A program made the position numbers and the translations under genes. A DNA stretch of 64,000 nt from Clostridia bacterium (GTDB lineage Bacteria > Bacillota > Clostridia > Oscillospirales > Acutalibacteraceae), in the NCBI GenBank assembly GCA_017502085.1, contig JAFVVQ010000066.1:1-64000 (forward strand). The letters are read 5' to 3'. Positions 36,447 to 44,535 of the stretch are shown here, piece after piece. The notes beneath the pieces were generated by a model. The model was given only the letters and a program-made list of their open reading frames with translations. It searched no databases and was not told the origin of the DNA. Numbering within the stretch: the stretch's first letter is position 1; each line of letters opens with the position of its first letter.

Positions 36447-37219
36447 GAATAACGGTTTTGGCGGAAAACACCTCATGCAACCCCGATATCAAAGCCGAAC
36501 ACGGGCTTTCGCTTCTGATTGAAACCGGAGATAAGAAGATCCTTTTCGATGCCGGACAGACGGATTTGTTTTATGAAAATGCCGTTAAAATCGGTGTTGA
36601 CCTTAAAAGTGTTGATTTTGCGGTTTTGTCGCACGGGCATTATGATCACGGCGGCGGAATGAAAAAATTCCTTGAAATCAATCCGACAGCGCCATTGTAT
36701 CTCAGCCGCTACGCTTTCGGTCAGTATTATCACGGAACTGAAAAATATATCGGTCTTGACCCTGAACTCAAAAAGTGTGAGAGACTCGTTTTCACCGACG
36801 GTGATTTCAGAATCAGCGAAAACACGGCTCTGTATTCTCCGATGAACAAGGTTCAGCCTTCGCTTGCGGGCGGAACGGGAATGAACGTCAGAACGGAAAA
36901 CGGATTTTTTGCCGACAGTTTCCGCCACGAACAGTATCTGATTATTGAGGAAAACTGCAAAAGGTATCTTTTCAGCGGATGTTCGCATTCGGGAATTCTG
37001 AATGCAGTGGAATGGTTTGCTCCCGACGTACTTGTCGGCGGCTTTCATCTGTCAAAAATCGACAGTGCCGAATATCTTCTGAATCTTGCAGACCGACTTG
37101 ACGGTTTCGATACGGAATTCTATACCTGCCACTGCACGGGTGTTCTGCAGTATGAAACAATGAAAAAACGTATGCGTAATCTGAATTATATTTCTGCGGG
37201 TACGGTTATTGAAATATGA
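36443..37219 (+). CDS. MBL-fold metallohydrolase
   Basis: A 258-residue metallo-beta-lactamase-fold enzyme with the motif LSHGHYDHGGG (about 62-72) and further ligands in FSGCSHSGILNAVEWF and the C-terminal CHCTG. The segment LFDAGQTDLFYENA and the GGFHLSK motif are typical of the group named after the methanopterin-pathway enzyme, which in bacteria has uncertain substrates. Four-base overlap with the HD gene and twelve bases to the NifX-like gene suggest co-translation. Confidence 0.87.
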   Translation: MRITVLAENTSCNPDIKAEHGLSLLIETGDKKILFDAGQTDLFYENAVKIGVDLKSVDFAVLSHGHYDHGGGMKKFLEINPTAPLYLSRYAFGQYYHGTEKYIGLDPELKKCERLVFTDGDFRISENTALYSPMNKVQPSLAGGTGMNVRTENGFFADSFRHEQYLIIEENCKRYLFSGCSHSGILNAVEWFAPDVLVGGFHLSKIDSAEYLLNLADRLDGFDTEFYTCHCTGVLQYETMKKRMRNLNYISAGTVIEI

Positions 37220-37231
37220 AAGGAAACAGAA

Positions 37232-37624
37232 ATGAGAATCGCAGTTACATATGAAAACGGAGAGATTTTTCAGCATTTCGGACATACAGCCGAATTCAAA
37301 ATCTACGAAGTCAAGGAAAACAAAATAATCCGAACCGACGTCATCGGTACGGGCACAAGCGGTCACGGTGCGCTTTCGGGAATGCTTTCGGCAATCGGTG
37401 TGAGCGTTCTTATCTGCGGAGGAATCGGTGCGGGTGCACAGATTGCTCTCGGTAAGGCGGGCATAAAGATTTACGGCGGTGTCAGAGGCAATGCGGATAA
37501 GGCGGTTGAAGCTTTTATCGGCGGCAACCTCGAATATGACCCCGAAGCAAAATGTGACCACCACGGTCACGGCGATGATCACGATTGCGGTGAGCACGGA
37601 TGCGGTGAGGATTCCTGCCACTGA
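37232..37624 (+). CDS. NifX/NifB-type FeMo-cofactor-like binding protein with His/Cys tail
   Basis: A 130-residue protein with the dinitrogenase iron-molybdenum cofactor domain: RIAVTYENGEIFQHFGHT at the start, GHGALSGML and LICGGIGAGAQIAL. The last 28 residues are a metal-binding tail rich in His, Asp and Cys (CDHHGHGDDHDCGEHGCG). No nitrogenase genes are nearby, and in anaerobic Clostridia such proteins are usually general iron-sulfur or metal carriers. Partnership with the MBL and HD enzymes is inferred from the operon. Confidence 0.9.
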   Translation: MRIAVTYENGEIFQHFGHTAEFKIYEVKENKIIRTDVIGTGTSGHGALSGMLSAIGVSVLICGGIGAGAQIALGKAGIKIYGGVRGNADKAVEAFIGGNLEYDPEAKCDHHGHGDDHDCGEHGCGEDSCH

Positions 37625-37644
37625 AAATAAAGGAGAAAATAAAA

Positions 37645-38739
37645 ATGAGCAACGAATTGAAAAGAACGTATATCCCGTTCAAGGATTGGAAAGAGCCTTC
37701 AAAACAGACAGAATATACGGAAAGCACACCCTTGCTTTCGTCAGACAGCAAGCTTTTTGCAAAAGGGTGGGCAAGACATAACGTTTTTGACTATGACCGT
37801 AATCTTGTCAAAAAGGGCATTATGAGCCGTAAGGAATGGGATTTCTACAACGTAGCCAATGAGGATTATCAGCTTCTCATCAGCTTTGCCAATATCACCG
37901 TCGGCGGATACGTCGGTCTTAAACTCGTCAATCTCAAAACGGGAGAAGTTATCATTGATGCGATGAAATATTTCCTCGGAACAAACAAACACGTTCCGCC
38001 CGCAAAAGGCGATGTACCGAACCGCTTCAAGGATAAAATCGGCTCTGCGGAGTTTGATTTCCACACAATGGAAAACGAAAGAACACTCTGGTACAAACAA
38101 CCTTATAAGGGTAAAATGCTTGAATGCAAGGTCAGTATGGACATTATGCCCGGACTTGAGAACATCACTACCGTTCTGCCTTTTGACGAGGATGAGACAA
38201 GATATTTTATGACCACCAAGCAGTTCTGTATGCCTTGCGGAGGTACGCTGAAATACGGCGACGAAACCTATGAATTTTCAAAGGAAAACACTTTCTGTGC
38301 TCTCGACTGGGGCAGAGTGAACACAATCCACAAAATGGTCTGGTACTGGGGCAACGGTGCACAGTACGTTACCGATGCAAACGGTGAGAGACACCTTGTG
38401 GGCTTTGAGATTACGTGGGCTATCGGTAACGAAAGCCACGCAACGGAAACCTGTATTCTCTATGACGGCAAGGTACATAAATTCGGAGCAATCGACGTTG
38501 AAAAATTCCCGAAGGACAGATATCTCGAGCCGTGGAAGTTCATTTCCGAAGACGGCAGATTCAACATGACGATGACTCCCACTCTCGATAACCATACCGA
38601 CGTTGATTTCAAGGTCGGCAGAATGAACTGCCATCAGATTTTCGGCTGGTGGAACGGTGACGTTACTCTCGATGACGGCACAAAAATCGAAATCAAGGAT
38701 CTTTTCACCTTCTGCGAATATGTTGAAAACCGTTGGTGA
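37645..38739 (+). CDS. DUF2804 protein
   Basis: A 364-residue soluble protein matching DUF2804: KGWARHNVFDYDR, MSRKEWDFYNVANEDYQLLISF near the start, and CALDWGRVNTIHKMVWYWGNG in the second half. The two-domain beta-rich layout is like that of tocopherol cyclase-type folds; no activity is established to my knowledge. It follows the NifX-like gene by 20 bases with AAGGAG and is the last gene before a strong terminator. Confidence 0.85.
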   Translation: MSNELKRTYIPFKDWKEPSKQTEYTESTPLLSSDSKLFAKGWARHNVFDYDRNLVKKGIMSRKEWDFYNVANEDYQLLISFANITVGGYVGLKLVNLKTGEVIIDAMKYFLGTNKHVPPAKGDVPNRFKDKIGSAEFDFHTMENERTLWYKQPYKGKMLECKVSMDIMPGLENITTVLPFDEDETRYFMTTKQFCMPCGGTLKYGDETYEFSKENTFCALDWGRVNTIHKMVWYWGNGAQYVTDANGERHLVGFEITWAIGNESHATETCILYDGKVHKFGAIDVEKFPKDRYLEPWKFISEDGRFNMTMTPTLDNHTDVDFKVGRMNCHQIFGWWNGDVTLDDGTKIEIKDLFTFCEYVENRW

Positions 38740-38754
38740 TTTATAACAAATGAA

Positions 38755-38782
38755 AAAACGGCTTGTGAGTACAAGCCGTTTT
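38755..38782. terminator. Bidirectional terminator
   Basis: A perfect twelve-base stem (38755-38766 with 38771-38782), T's on one side and A's on the other, between the DUF2804 gene and the convergent esterase gene. Confidence 0.9.
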
Positions 38783-38785
38783 TGA

Positions 38786-39829
38786 TTATTTTATGCCGAG
38801 TGCCTGAAAGAGAGCGGTGAAGAGAAGTCTGAAAAAATCGAAGATGCCCTTCACATCAATTAAATTCTCTGTGCTGTGTTCAGCGGTGATGTTGCCTGTG
38901 CCTTCAATCGGTGTACCGTTATAGTCGGAGGTGTGTGAACACAGCCACGAAATCATACCGTCGGGATATGTAAGTTCAATTGTCTCGCCCTTGCCGTTTA
39001 CTGTTGACATATAAGGATATGCTCCGTTTTCTGCGGAGAACATATCGTGATTGATTGCATACCAGGCGTGATGGCTGCTTGATGTCTTTGTGCCGTCTTC
39101 GAAACAAACTTTTGTGAGTGTTGAGAATCTGCAGTCTTCAGTAACGTTTGAAGCGGCAATAATCTTTTCCCAGGTGGGGGAGACTGCCATATAGTAGTTT
39201 ACAAGAGGATCTCGCTTGCTGGACGTTATCCATACGGGGGTGTCTGCAAGGAAGCTGCAAAGCTCTTCGGAAGGTGACCAGGCGGGGCAGATGGGAAATG
39301 CTGCCGCGAACATTTCGGGGTAAGCAATCGCCATTCTGAGCGTCATTTTGCCGCCCATCGAGTAGCCGCCGACATAGATTCTCGTCAGGTCGATGTTGTC
39401 CTTGTTCTTTGCAATGAAATCATCGATTGCGGCACGCAGGGGAGCGGTCATATCGTCGCTCCAGAAATGGTTGGATTCTTCTCTTGAACGTGCGGCAAGA
39501 ATGAAAGCACCGCCCGCAGGTTTGAATCTTGCCTGGAATTCGTCGCTTGTCCAGTATGCGATGTTGCTTCTTTGAACGGGTCTGCCGACCTCGGCACCGT
39601 CACCCATACCGTGAAGCCAGATAACGAGGGGATATTTTGTTGTGTCGTTTTCCTTGACGGGTGAAAAGTAACTGTAGTCAATTGAGTATTTGCCTTCGAC
39701 GGGACCTTCACCTGCAACGAAATTGTTTCTCAATGCATCGATTCCGCTGTCAAATGAAACGGCATTTGCAACGGATACACACGTGAATGTGCACACGAGT
39801 GCGAGAATAAAAGCGATAATTTTTTTCAT
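38786..39829 (-). CDS. Exported alpha/beta-hydrolase esterase
   Basis: A 347-residue exported hydrolase with a signal peptide (KKIIAFILALVCTFTCVSVANA). The oxyanion strand YPLVIWLHGMGDG and the nucleophile elbow GGYSMGG define an alpha/beta hydrolase of the CE1/PHB-depolymerase-like group; the acid and histidine are probably in the VWITSSKRDPLV and SSHHAWYAINHD segments. Such enzymes often remove acyl or feruloyl groups from plant polysaccharides. The C-terminus carries a hydrophobic tail (FDFFRLLFTALFQALG). ATG 39829 is preferred over the upstream GTG because GAGG lies at the right distance. Confidence 0.85.
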   Translation of the reverse strand: MKKIIAFILALVCTFTCVSVANAVSFDSGIDALRNNFVAGEGPVEGKYSIDYSYFSPVKENDTTKYPLVIWLHGMGDGAEVGRPVQRSNIAYWTSDEFQARFKPAGGAFILAARSREESNHFWSDDMTAPLRAAIDDFIAKNKDNIDLTRIYVGGYSMGGKMTLRMAIAYPEMFAAAFPICPAWSPSEELCSFLADTPVWITSSKRDPLVNYYMAVSPTWEKIIAASNVTEDCRFSTLTKVCFEDGTKTSSSHHAWYAINHDMFSAENGAYPYMSTVNGKGETIELTYPDGMISWLCSHTSDYNGTPIEGTGNITAEHSTENLIDVKGIFDFFRLLFTALFQALGIK

Positions 39830-39949
39830 TTTTTGCACCTCTTCCGTGATGATATTATCCTGTTAAATCTAAACTATCACATTAAGGCTGATTTTTCAAG
39901 AAAAAATATGAAATTTGTTTTTTTACTGTTCCATAATTGCCCGTTTCTA

Positions 39950-39978
39950 TTGACTTGCGTTGTTTTATTGTGTTATTA
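39950..39978 (+). promoter_or_regulatory. Promoter of the DUF5058 gene
   Basis: TTGACT (39950-39955), 17 bases, TTATTA (39973-39978), then AAGGAG before the TTG start at 40011. Confidence 0.65.
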
Positions 39979-40010
39979 TTTATATATTATGGATTAAGGA
40001 GTGAAACACC

Positions 40011-40775
40011 TTGGATTTCAAAGAAAGCACTTTTATGTATGTGATAGCGCTCGGCGTTGTTGCATTCGTAACCCTTCAGTCGGTTTTCTTTATCGTGAAG
40101 TCTTGGAAACACGCAAAGGAACTCGGTATCGAAAAAGAAACTCTCAAAAACACGGTTGTTTCCAGCATTCTTTTCACCGTTGCTCCCGCAATCTCAATTC
40201 TTGCAACGGTTATCGTTCTTGCGAATGCGCTCGGAATCGTTCTTCCGTGGATCAGACTCACCGTTATCGGTAACCTTGCCTACGAAACAACTGCGGCTCA
40301 GACTGCCGTTGAGGCAATGGGTGGCACACTTACAAGCTCTATTTCCGATGTCAAGCAGTTTTCAACCGTTACATGGGCAATGACAATCGGCAGCATTGCA
40401 CCTCTTCTTATGCTTCCCTTCGTTTGCAAGAAGCTCCAGAAGAAGATCGGTAATGCCGTCAACAAGAGTGAAAGTGCAGCAAAACTCGGTGATGCTATCT
40501 CTGCCGCTGCATTCATCGGTATTATCGCAGCATTCATTGCAAGAGCGATTGCAGGCACAACCTCAGACGGAGTCGGCAATGCAGGCTTTATGTCAATCGC
40601 CGTTCTTATCGTTGCCATGGTTGCGATGGTTATCCTTGAAACAATCTGCAAGAAGTTCAACCTCGAAAAGCTTCGCCCCTTCACAATGCCCATTGCAATG
40701 TTTATCGGTATGGGTTCGGCAATGCTCTTTGAAGCGGTTCTTCCCGAAAACATCGTTAATTTCGTCTGGAGATAA
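40011..40775 (+). CDS. DUF5058 membrane protein
   Basis: A 254-residue integral membrane protein with about seven hydrophobic segments, matching DUF5058 (FIVKSWKHAKELG loop, TVAPAISILATVIVLANALGIVLPW, SIAPLLMLPFVCKKL). It starts with TTG behind AAGGAG. It is followed by a second membrane protein and then, 115 bases on, by the NifU-like and GGGtGRT genes, a conserved order in gut Clostridia as I remember it. The function is unknown; a transporter or channel pair is a guess based on topology. Confidence 0.85.
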   Translation: MDFKESTFMYVIALGVVAFVTLQSVFFIVKSWKHAKELGIEKETLKNTVVSSILFTVAPAISILATVIVLANALGIVLPWIRLTVIGNLAYETTAAQTAVEAMGGTLTSSISDVKQFSTVTWAMTIGSIAPLLMLPFVCKKLQKKIGNAVNKSESAAKLGDAISAAAFIGIIAAFIARAIAGTTSDGVGNAGFMSIAVLIVAMVAMVILETICKKFNLEKLRPFTMPIAMFIGMGSAMLFEAVLPENIVNFVWR

Positions 40776-40794
40776 GAGAAGGGGGTAATGAATT

Positions 40795-41451
40795 ATGCAG
40801 AAAAATTATTTTGATAAAGTTCACAGATGGGGCATCCTCTGGAACATCGGCGCATTGCTCATGCTCCTTTCAATCCCCGTTGCAGTTTCGGTTTATTTTA
40901 ATGCATGGCCTGAAATCAACGTTCTCTGGAGTGTTCTGAGCAAACTTATGCTGCTTTACTGGGTAACGGCAGTTATTGAAGTTATCACATATGTTCCTAT
41001 GCTCGGTGCGGGCGGTACTTACCTCAGCTTTGTTACGGGCAACATCACAAACCTCAAACTGCCCGTCGGTCTTGCCGCAATGGAAAACGCAAAGGTCAGG
41101 GCAAACACAGAAGAAGGCGAAGTTGTTTCAACAATCGCAATCGGTGTTTCCTCAATCACAACAACGGTTATCATCGCGGTTGGTGTTCTTGCTTTTGCTC
41201 CCGTTCTTCCCTATATCACAGCAGAAGGCTCGGCATTCAAGCCCGCATTTGAATGGGTTCTTCCCGCACTCTTCGGTGCACTCGGCGCAAGCTATTTTGC
41301 AAAGCACTGGAAACTCGTTCCTCTGCCCGTTATTATCGGTGTTATCGTTCTCATTTTCTCACCCACGATGGGCGTAGGTACACTTATGTTTGTCACCATT
41401 GTTGCCGCAGTGGCAGGTGTCGGTGTTTTATATAAGTTGAAATGGTTATAA
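40795..41451 (+). CDS. Membrane protein paired with DUF5058
   Basis: A 218-residue protein with about six hydrophobic segments (WGILWNIGALLMLLSIPVAV, LGAGGTYLSFVTGN, LVPLPVIIGVIVLIF and a C-terminal VTIVAAVAGVGVLYKL). It starts 19 bases after the DUF5058 gene with GGGGG, and the two probably form one membrane complex. The soluble loop containing NAKVRANTEEGEVVS is the only polar section. Its family has no assigned function that I know of. Confidence 0.8.
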   Translation: MQKNYFDKVHRWGILWNIGALLMLLSIPVAVSVYFNAWPEINVLWSVLSKLMLLYWVTAVIEVITYVPMLGAGGTYLSFVTGNITNLKLPVGLAAMENAKVRANTEEGEVVSTIAIGVSSITTTVIIAVGVLAFAPVLPYITAEGSAFKPAFEWVLPALFGALGASYFAKHWKLVPLPVIIGVIVLIFSPTMGVGTLMFVTIVAAVAGVGVLYKLKWL

Positions 41452-41566
41452 TATTGTCTGTAACGGCAATTTAAGTTGTGCAAAATCACACTTGATATTC
41501 AATCCGTTTTGTTATAAAATACAGAAGTTGGATAAAATTAACTCTTTTTGAAAGGAGAAATTCACT

Positions 41567-42262
41567 ATGATTAACTATTCCCGCGAAGTTCAGGAAATGT
41601 GCTGCGTAGCCAAGGGTCCCAACCACGGTCCCGCTCCCATCCCCGAAGAGGGCAAGTGGGTCAAGGCTTATGAAATCAAGGATATTTCCGCTTTCACACA
41701 CGGCGTTGGCTGGTGTGCTCCTCAGCAGGGTGCTTGCAAACTTTCTCTTAACGTTAAAGAAGGTATCATTGAAGAAGCTCTTGTTGAAACAATCGGTTGC
41801 TCAGGTATGACTCATTCCGCAGCTATGGCTGCTGAAATTCTTCCCGGCAAGACAATCCTCGAAGCTCTCAACACAGACCTTGTTTGTGATGCTATCAACA
41901 CAGCTATGAGAGAACTTTTCCTTCAGATTGTTTACGGCCGTTCACAGTCTGCATTCTCAGACGACGGTCTTTCAGTCGGCGCAGGCCTCGAAGACCTCGG
42001 TAAGGGTCTCCGTTCACAGGTTGGTACAATGTACGGCACAAAGGTTAAGGGCGTTCGCTACCTTGAAATGGCTGAAGGTTACGTTACAAGACTTGCTCTT
42101 GATGCTGACGATCAGGTTATCGGCTATGAATTCGTTTCACTCGGCAAGATGACTGACTTCATCAAGAAGGGCGACACACCCAACGATGCATACAACAAGG
42201 CTATGGGCACTTACGGCAGATTTGCAGATGCCGCTAAGTATATCGACCCCAGAAAAGAATAA
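41567..42262 (+). CDS. NifU-like iron-sulfur scaffold protein
   Basis: A 231-residue protein with a NifU_N/IscU-type core: Cys50 and Cys57 (GWCAPQQGAC) and Cys78 (IGCSGMTHS) take the places of the three scaffold cysteines, and C12-C13 lie near the N-terminus. It is longer than IscU (about 130 residues), with an added C-terminal half (KVKGVRYLEMAEGYV). It should hold or pass an iron-sulfur cluster. AAAGGAG precedes the ATG and codons are highly biased, so it is strongly expressed. It lies 23 bases before the GGGtGRT gene, its constant partner. Confidence 0.88.
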   Translation: MINYSREVQEMCCVAKGPNHGPAPIPEEGKWVKAYEIKDISAFTHGVGWCAPQQGACKLSLNVKEGIIEEALVETIGCSGMTHSAAMAAEILPGKTILEALNTDLVCDAINTAMRELFLQIVYGRSQSAFSDDGLSVGAGLEDLGKGLRSQVGTMYGTKVKGVRYLEMAEGYVTRLALDADDQVIGYEFVSLGKMTDFIKKGDTPNDAYNKAMGTYGRFADAAKYIDPRKE

Positions 42263-42285
42263 TTAGTAAGAGGAGGATATTTACA

Positions 42286-43284
42286 ATGGCATTATTTGAA
42301 AGCTACGAAAGACGCGTTGATAAAATCAATGCTGTTCTTGCAGAATATGGCATTTCTTCAATTGAAGAATGTAAGGAAATCACTCTTGCTAAGGGTGTTG
42401 ACTGCGACAAAATCGTCAGAGAAACTCAGCCCATCTGCTTCGAAAACGCTGTTTGGGCTTACACAGTAGGTTGCGCTATCGCAATCAAGAAGGGCTGCGT
42501 TAAGGCTGCTGATGCTGCTGCAGCTATCGGTATCGGTCTTCAGGCATTCTGCATCCCCGGTTCAGTTGCTGATAACAGACAGGTTGGTCTCGGCCACGGC
42601 AACCTCGGCAAGATGCTCCTTTCCGATGAAACAGAGTGCTTCTGCTTCCTTGCAGGTCACGAATCATTCGCTGCTGCTGAAGGCGCAATCAAGATTGCTC
42701 TCAACGCAAACAAGGTTCGTTCAAAGCCTCTCCGCGTTATCCTTAACGGTCTCGGCAAGGATGCCGCTATGATTATCTCAAGAATCAACGGCTTCACATA
42801 TTGCAAGACAGAGTTTGATCCCTATTCAGAAACAGTTAAGGTTGTTGAAGAAAAGGCATATTCAAACGGCCCCAGAGCAGACGTTAAGTGCTACGGCGCT
42901 GACAACGTTCCCGAAGGCGTTGCTATCATGAAGCTTGAAAACGTTGGTGTTTCCATCACAGGTAACTCAACCAACCCCACAAGATTCCAGCATCCCGTTG
43001 CAGGCACATACAAGAAATGGTGTGTTGAAAACGGCGTAAACTATTTCTCAGTTGCATCTGGCGGCGGCACAGGCCGTACACTTCATCCCGACAATATGGC
43101 AGCAGGTCCCGCTTCCTACGGTATGACAGATACAATGGGCCGTATGCACTCCGACGCACAGTTCGCAGGTTCCTCATCAGTTCCCGCTCACGTTGAAATG
43201 ATGGGTCTCATCGGTATGGGTAACAACCCCATGGTTGGTGCTACCGTTGCTTGCGCTGTTGCAGTTGAAGAAGCAGCGAAATAA
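42286..43284 (+). CDS. GGGtGRT protein
   Basis: A 332-residue soluble protein named for the motif GGGTGRT at 259-265, which is followed by a nearly invariant tail (LHPDNMAAGPASYGMTDTMG, then VPAHVEMMGLIGMGNNPMVG). Seven of its eight cysteines lie in the N-terminal half (EECKE, VDCDK, QPICFENAVW, VGCAI, KKGCV, FCIPG). The family has no known activity; the glycine motif suggests nucleotide or phosphate binding. AGGAGG precedes the ATG, and codon bias is among the strongest in the window. Confidence 0.9.
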   Translation: MALFESYERRVDKINAVLAEYGISSIEECKEITLAKGVDCDKIVRETQPICFENAVWAYTVGCAIAIKKGCVKAADAAAAIGIGLQAFCIPGSVADNRQVGLGHGNLGKMLLSDETECFCFLAGHESFAAAEGAIKIALNANKVRSKPLRVILNGLGKDAAMIISRINGFTYCKTEFDPYSETVKVVEEKAYSNGPRADVKCYGADNVPEGVAIMKLENVGVSITGNSTNPTRFQHPVAGTYKKWCVENGVNYFSVASGGGTGRTLHPDNMAAGPASYGMTDTMGRMHSDAQFAGSSSVPAHVEMMGLIGMGNNPMVGATVACAVAVEEAAK

Positions 43285-43297
43285 ATTAAGGACTTTC

Positions 43298-43351
43298 ATT
43301 CTTTTACTGCTTGGATTATATGCATTGCTTGTAATTCTCGGCATATTATAA
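43298..43351 (+). CDS. Possible 17-residue membrane peptide with ATT start
   Basis: Right after the GGGtGRT stop, AAGGA at 43288-43292 is followed at normal spacing by an ATT that opens 17 codons of purely hydrophobic residues (reading I/M-LLLLGLYALLVILGIL) ending in TAA, just before the terminator. The composition is that of a single membrane helix and could be an accessory subunit of the two membrane proteins. The rare start codon and tiny size make this tentative. Confidence 0.3.
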   Translation: MLLLLGLYALLVILGIL

Positions 43352-43362
43352 TGAAAAAACGG

Positions 43363-43391
43363 ACTCCCTGTTCTTATTGAGAGCGGGGAGT
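43363..43391 (+). terminator. Terminator of the GGGtGRT operon
   Basis: A twelve-base stem (43363-43374 with 43380-43391, two G-U pairs) followed by seven T's. Confidence 0.9.
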
Positions 43392-43556
43392 TTTTTTGTT
43401 GAGTTGATCATGATTTATGGTGTTTTGAAATCGGCAAAAAAATCACATCTGCGGCAGATATTTAAGAGTTTATTAATTTACCATTATATCCATTGACACT
43501 TAATGAATAATGGTATAAAATTAAAAGCACAAAATTATACACAAAGGGGCAAAAGT

Positions 43557-44420
43557 ATGAAGAAAATTATTGCTATTCTGACTGCACTTGCTATGATATT
43601 TGCATTTGCGGCTTGCAACAAAGAAGAACCCAAACCCGAAGAAACAATCTCAACCACTGCTGCTCAGCAGGAGAATTCCGCTGAAAACACTGAAATTCCC
43701 TCTGCAGACGTAAACGGCGAAACCGTTGAACCGACCGAAGGTGCAAGTGAGGTTGCGACCGAACCCGCATTTCTTCCCGCAGATCCTTCGCAGTGGACAG
43801 ACGAGCAGATTATCGAATTCTATAAGGCTGCAGCTGCAAAATCCCATCCCACGGCAAAGCATTCGCAGACAATGTCTCTCGGCAGTCTTGTTCTCGGCGA
43901 GGGCGGCGGTGCAATCGGATTCTTGTTCGATAAGGTTGCCATGCCTGCAATCAACAGCGCTCTCAAGAAGAATTCAACTGATTTTGACGGTATTACGGGC
44001 GGCTACAAAGACCTTGTTGTTACCGATGCAAAGTCGGTCAAGGCATACAAGCAGGGTAACTATACAATTGTTGAAATGACAATGAAGGATCAGATCGACG
44101 GCAAACACGGTCACAATATGAGCGGCACCGTAGGTCACGCAATCACCGTTCTCGGTGACGTTTCCGTTGCTGTTGCAGAGTTCCCTCAGTTCAAAATTGA
44201 TACAGATAATGCCGATATCAGAATCCACTATCACAACGCAACCGTAAAGGTCAGAATCAATCAGAACGGTATCATTGAAAAGGGTACGTGGGAATACGTT
44301 TCAAGCGTTGACATTCAGAATCTTGCCCTTAATTTCAAAGACGGTAAATTGAACGACCTTGTTATTAAAAAGGCAAAAGCTGATATCAACTATAATATAG
44401 TTCTCGGCGGCGGATTTTAA
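43557..44420 (+). CDS. Lipoprotein of unknown function
   Basis: A 287-residue lipoprotein: signal peptide KKIIAILTALAMIFAFAAC with Cys20 as the lipidation site (FAAC is a slightly unusual lipobox). Residues 21-80 are an acidic Glu/Thr/Pro-rich linker. The folded part starts near 85 with a WTDEQIIEFYKAAAAKSHPTAKHSQTMSLG helix and ends in strand pairs (ADINYNIVLGGGF). I know similar N-terminal helices from clostridial lipoproteins of unknown role. Own promoter (TTGACA 43493, TATAAA 43514) and terminator. Confidence 0.8.
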   Translation: MKKIIAILTALAMIFAFAACNKEEPKPEETISTTAAQQENSAENTEIPSADVNGETVEPTEGASEVATEPAFLPADPSQWTDEQIIEFYKAAAAKSHPTAKHSQTMSLGSLVLGEGGGAIGFLFDKVAMPAINSALKKNSTDFDGITGGYKDLVVTDAKSVKAYKQGNYTIVEMTMKDQIDGKHGHNMSGTVGHAITVLGDVSVAVAEFPQFKIDTDNADIRIHYHNATVKVRINQNGIIEKGTWEYVSSVDIQNLALNFKDGKLNDLVIKKAKADINYNIVLGGGF

Positions 44421-44438
44421 TCTGAATTATTGAATTTT

Positions 44439-44464
44439 AAGCAGGGCTGGATTCAGTCCTGCTT
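44439..44464 (+). terminator. Terminator after the lipoprotein gene
   Basis: An eleven-base stem (44439-44449 with 44454-44464, one G-U pair) followed by TTATTTTG. Confidence 0.8.
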
Positions 44465-44535
44465 TTATTTTGATTATATCTTGTTTATTATTGCAGAAAT
44501 GATATAATGTAACGGGAAGAGAAAAAACGGAAAGG

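Noticed and set aside
37232-37624. Evidence for nitrogen fixation from the NifX-like protein
   Set aside because: No nifH, D, K, E, N or B genes are present, and such carriers are common in non-fixing anaerobes.
40396-40788. 130-codon frame overlapping the DUF5058 gene in another frame
   Set aside because: Low-complexity Ser/Leu/Gln composition produced by the biased codons of the membrane protein; no start signal.
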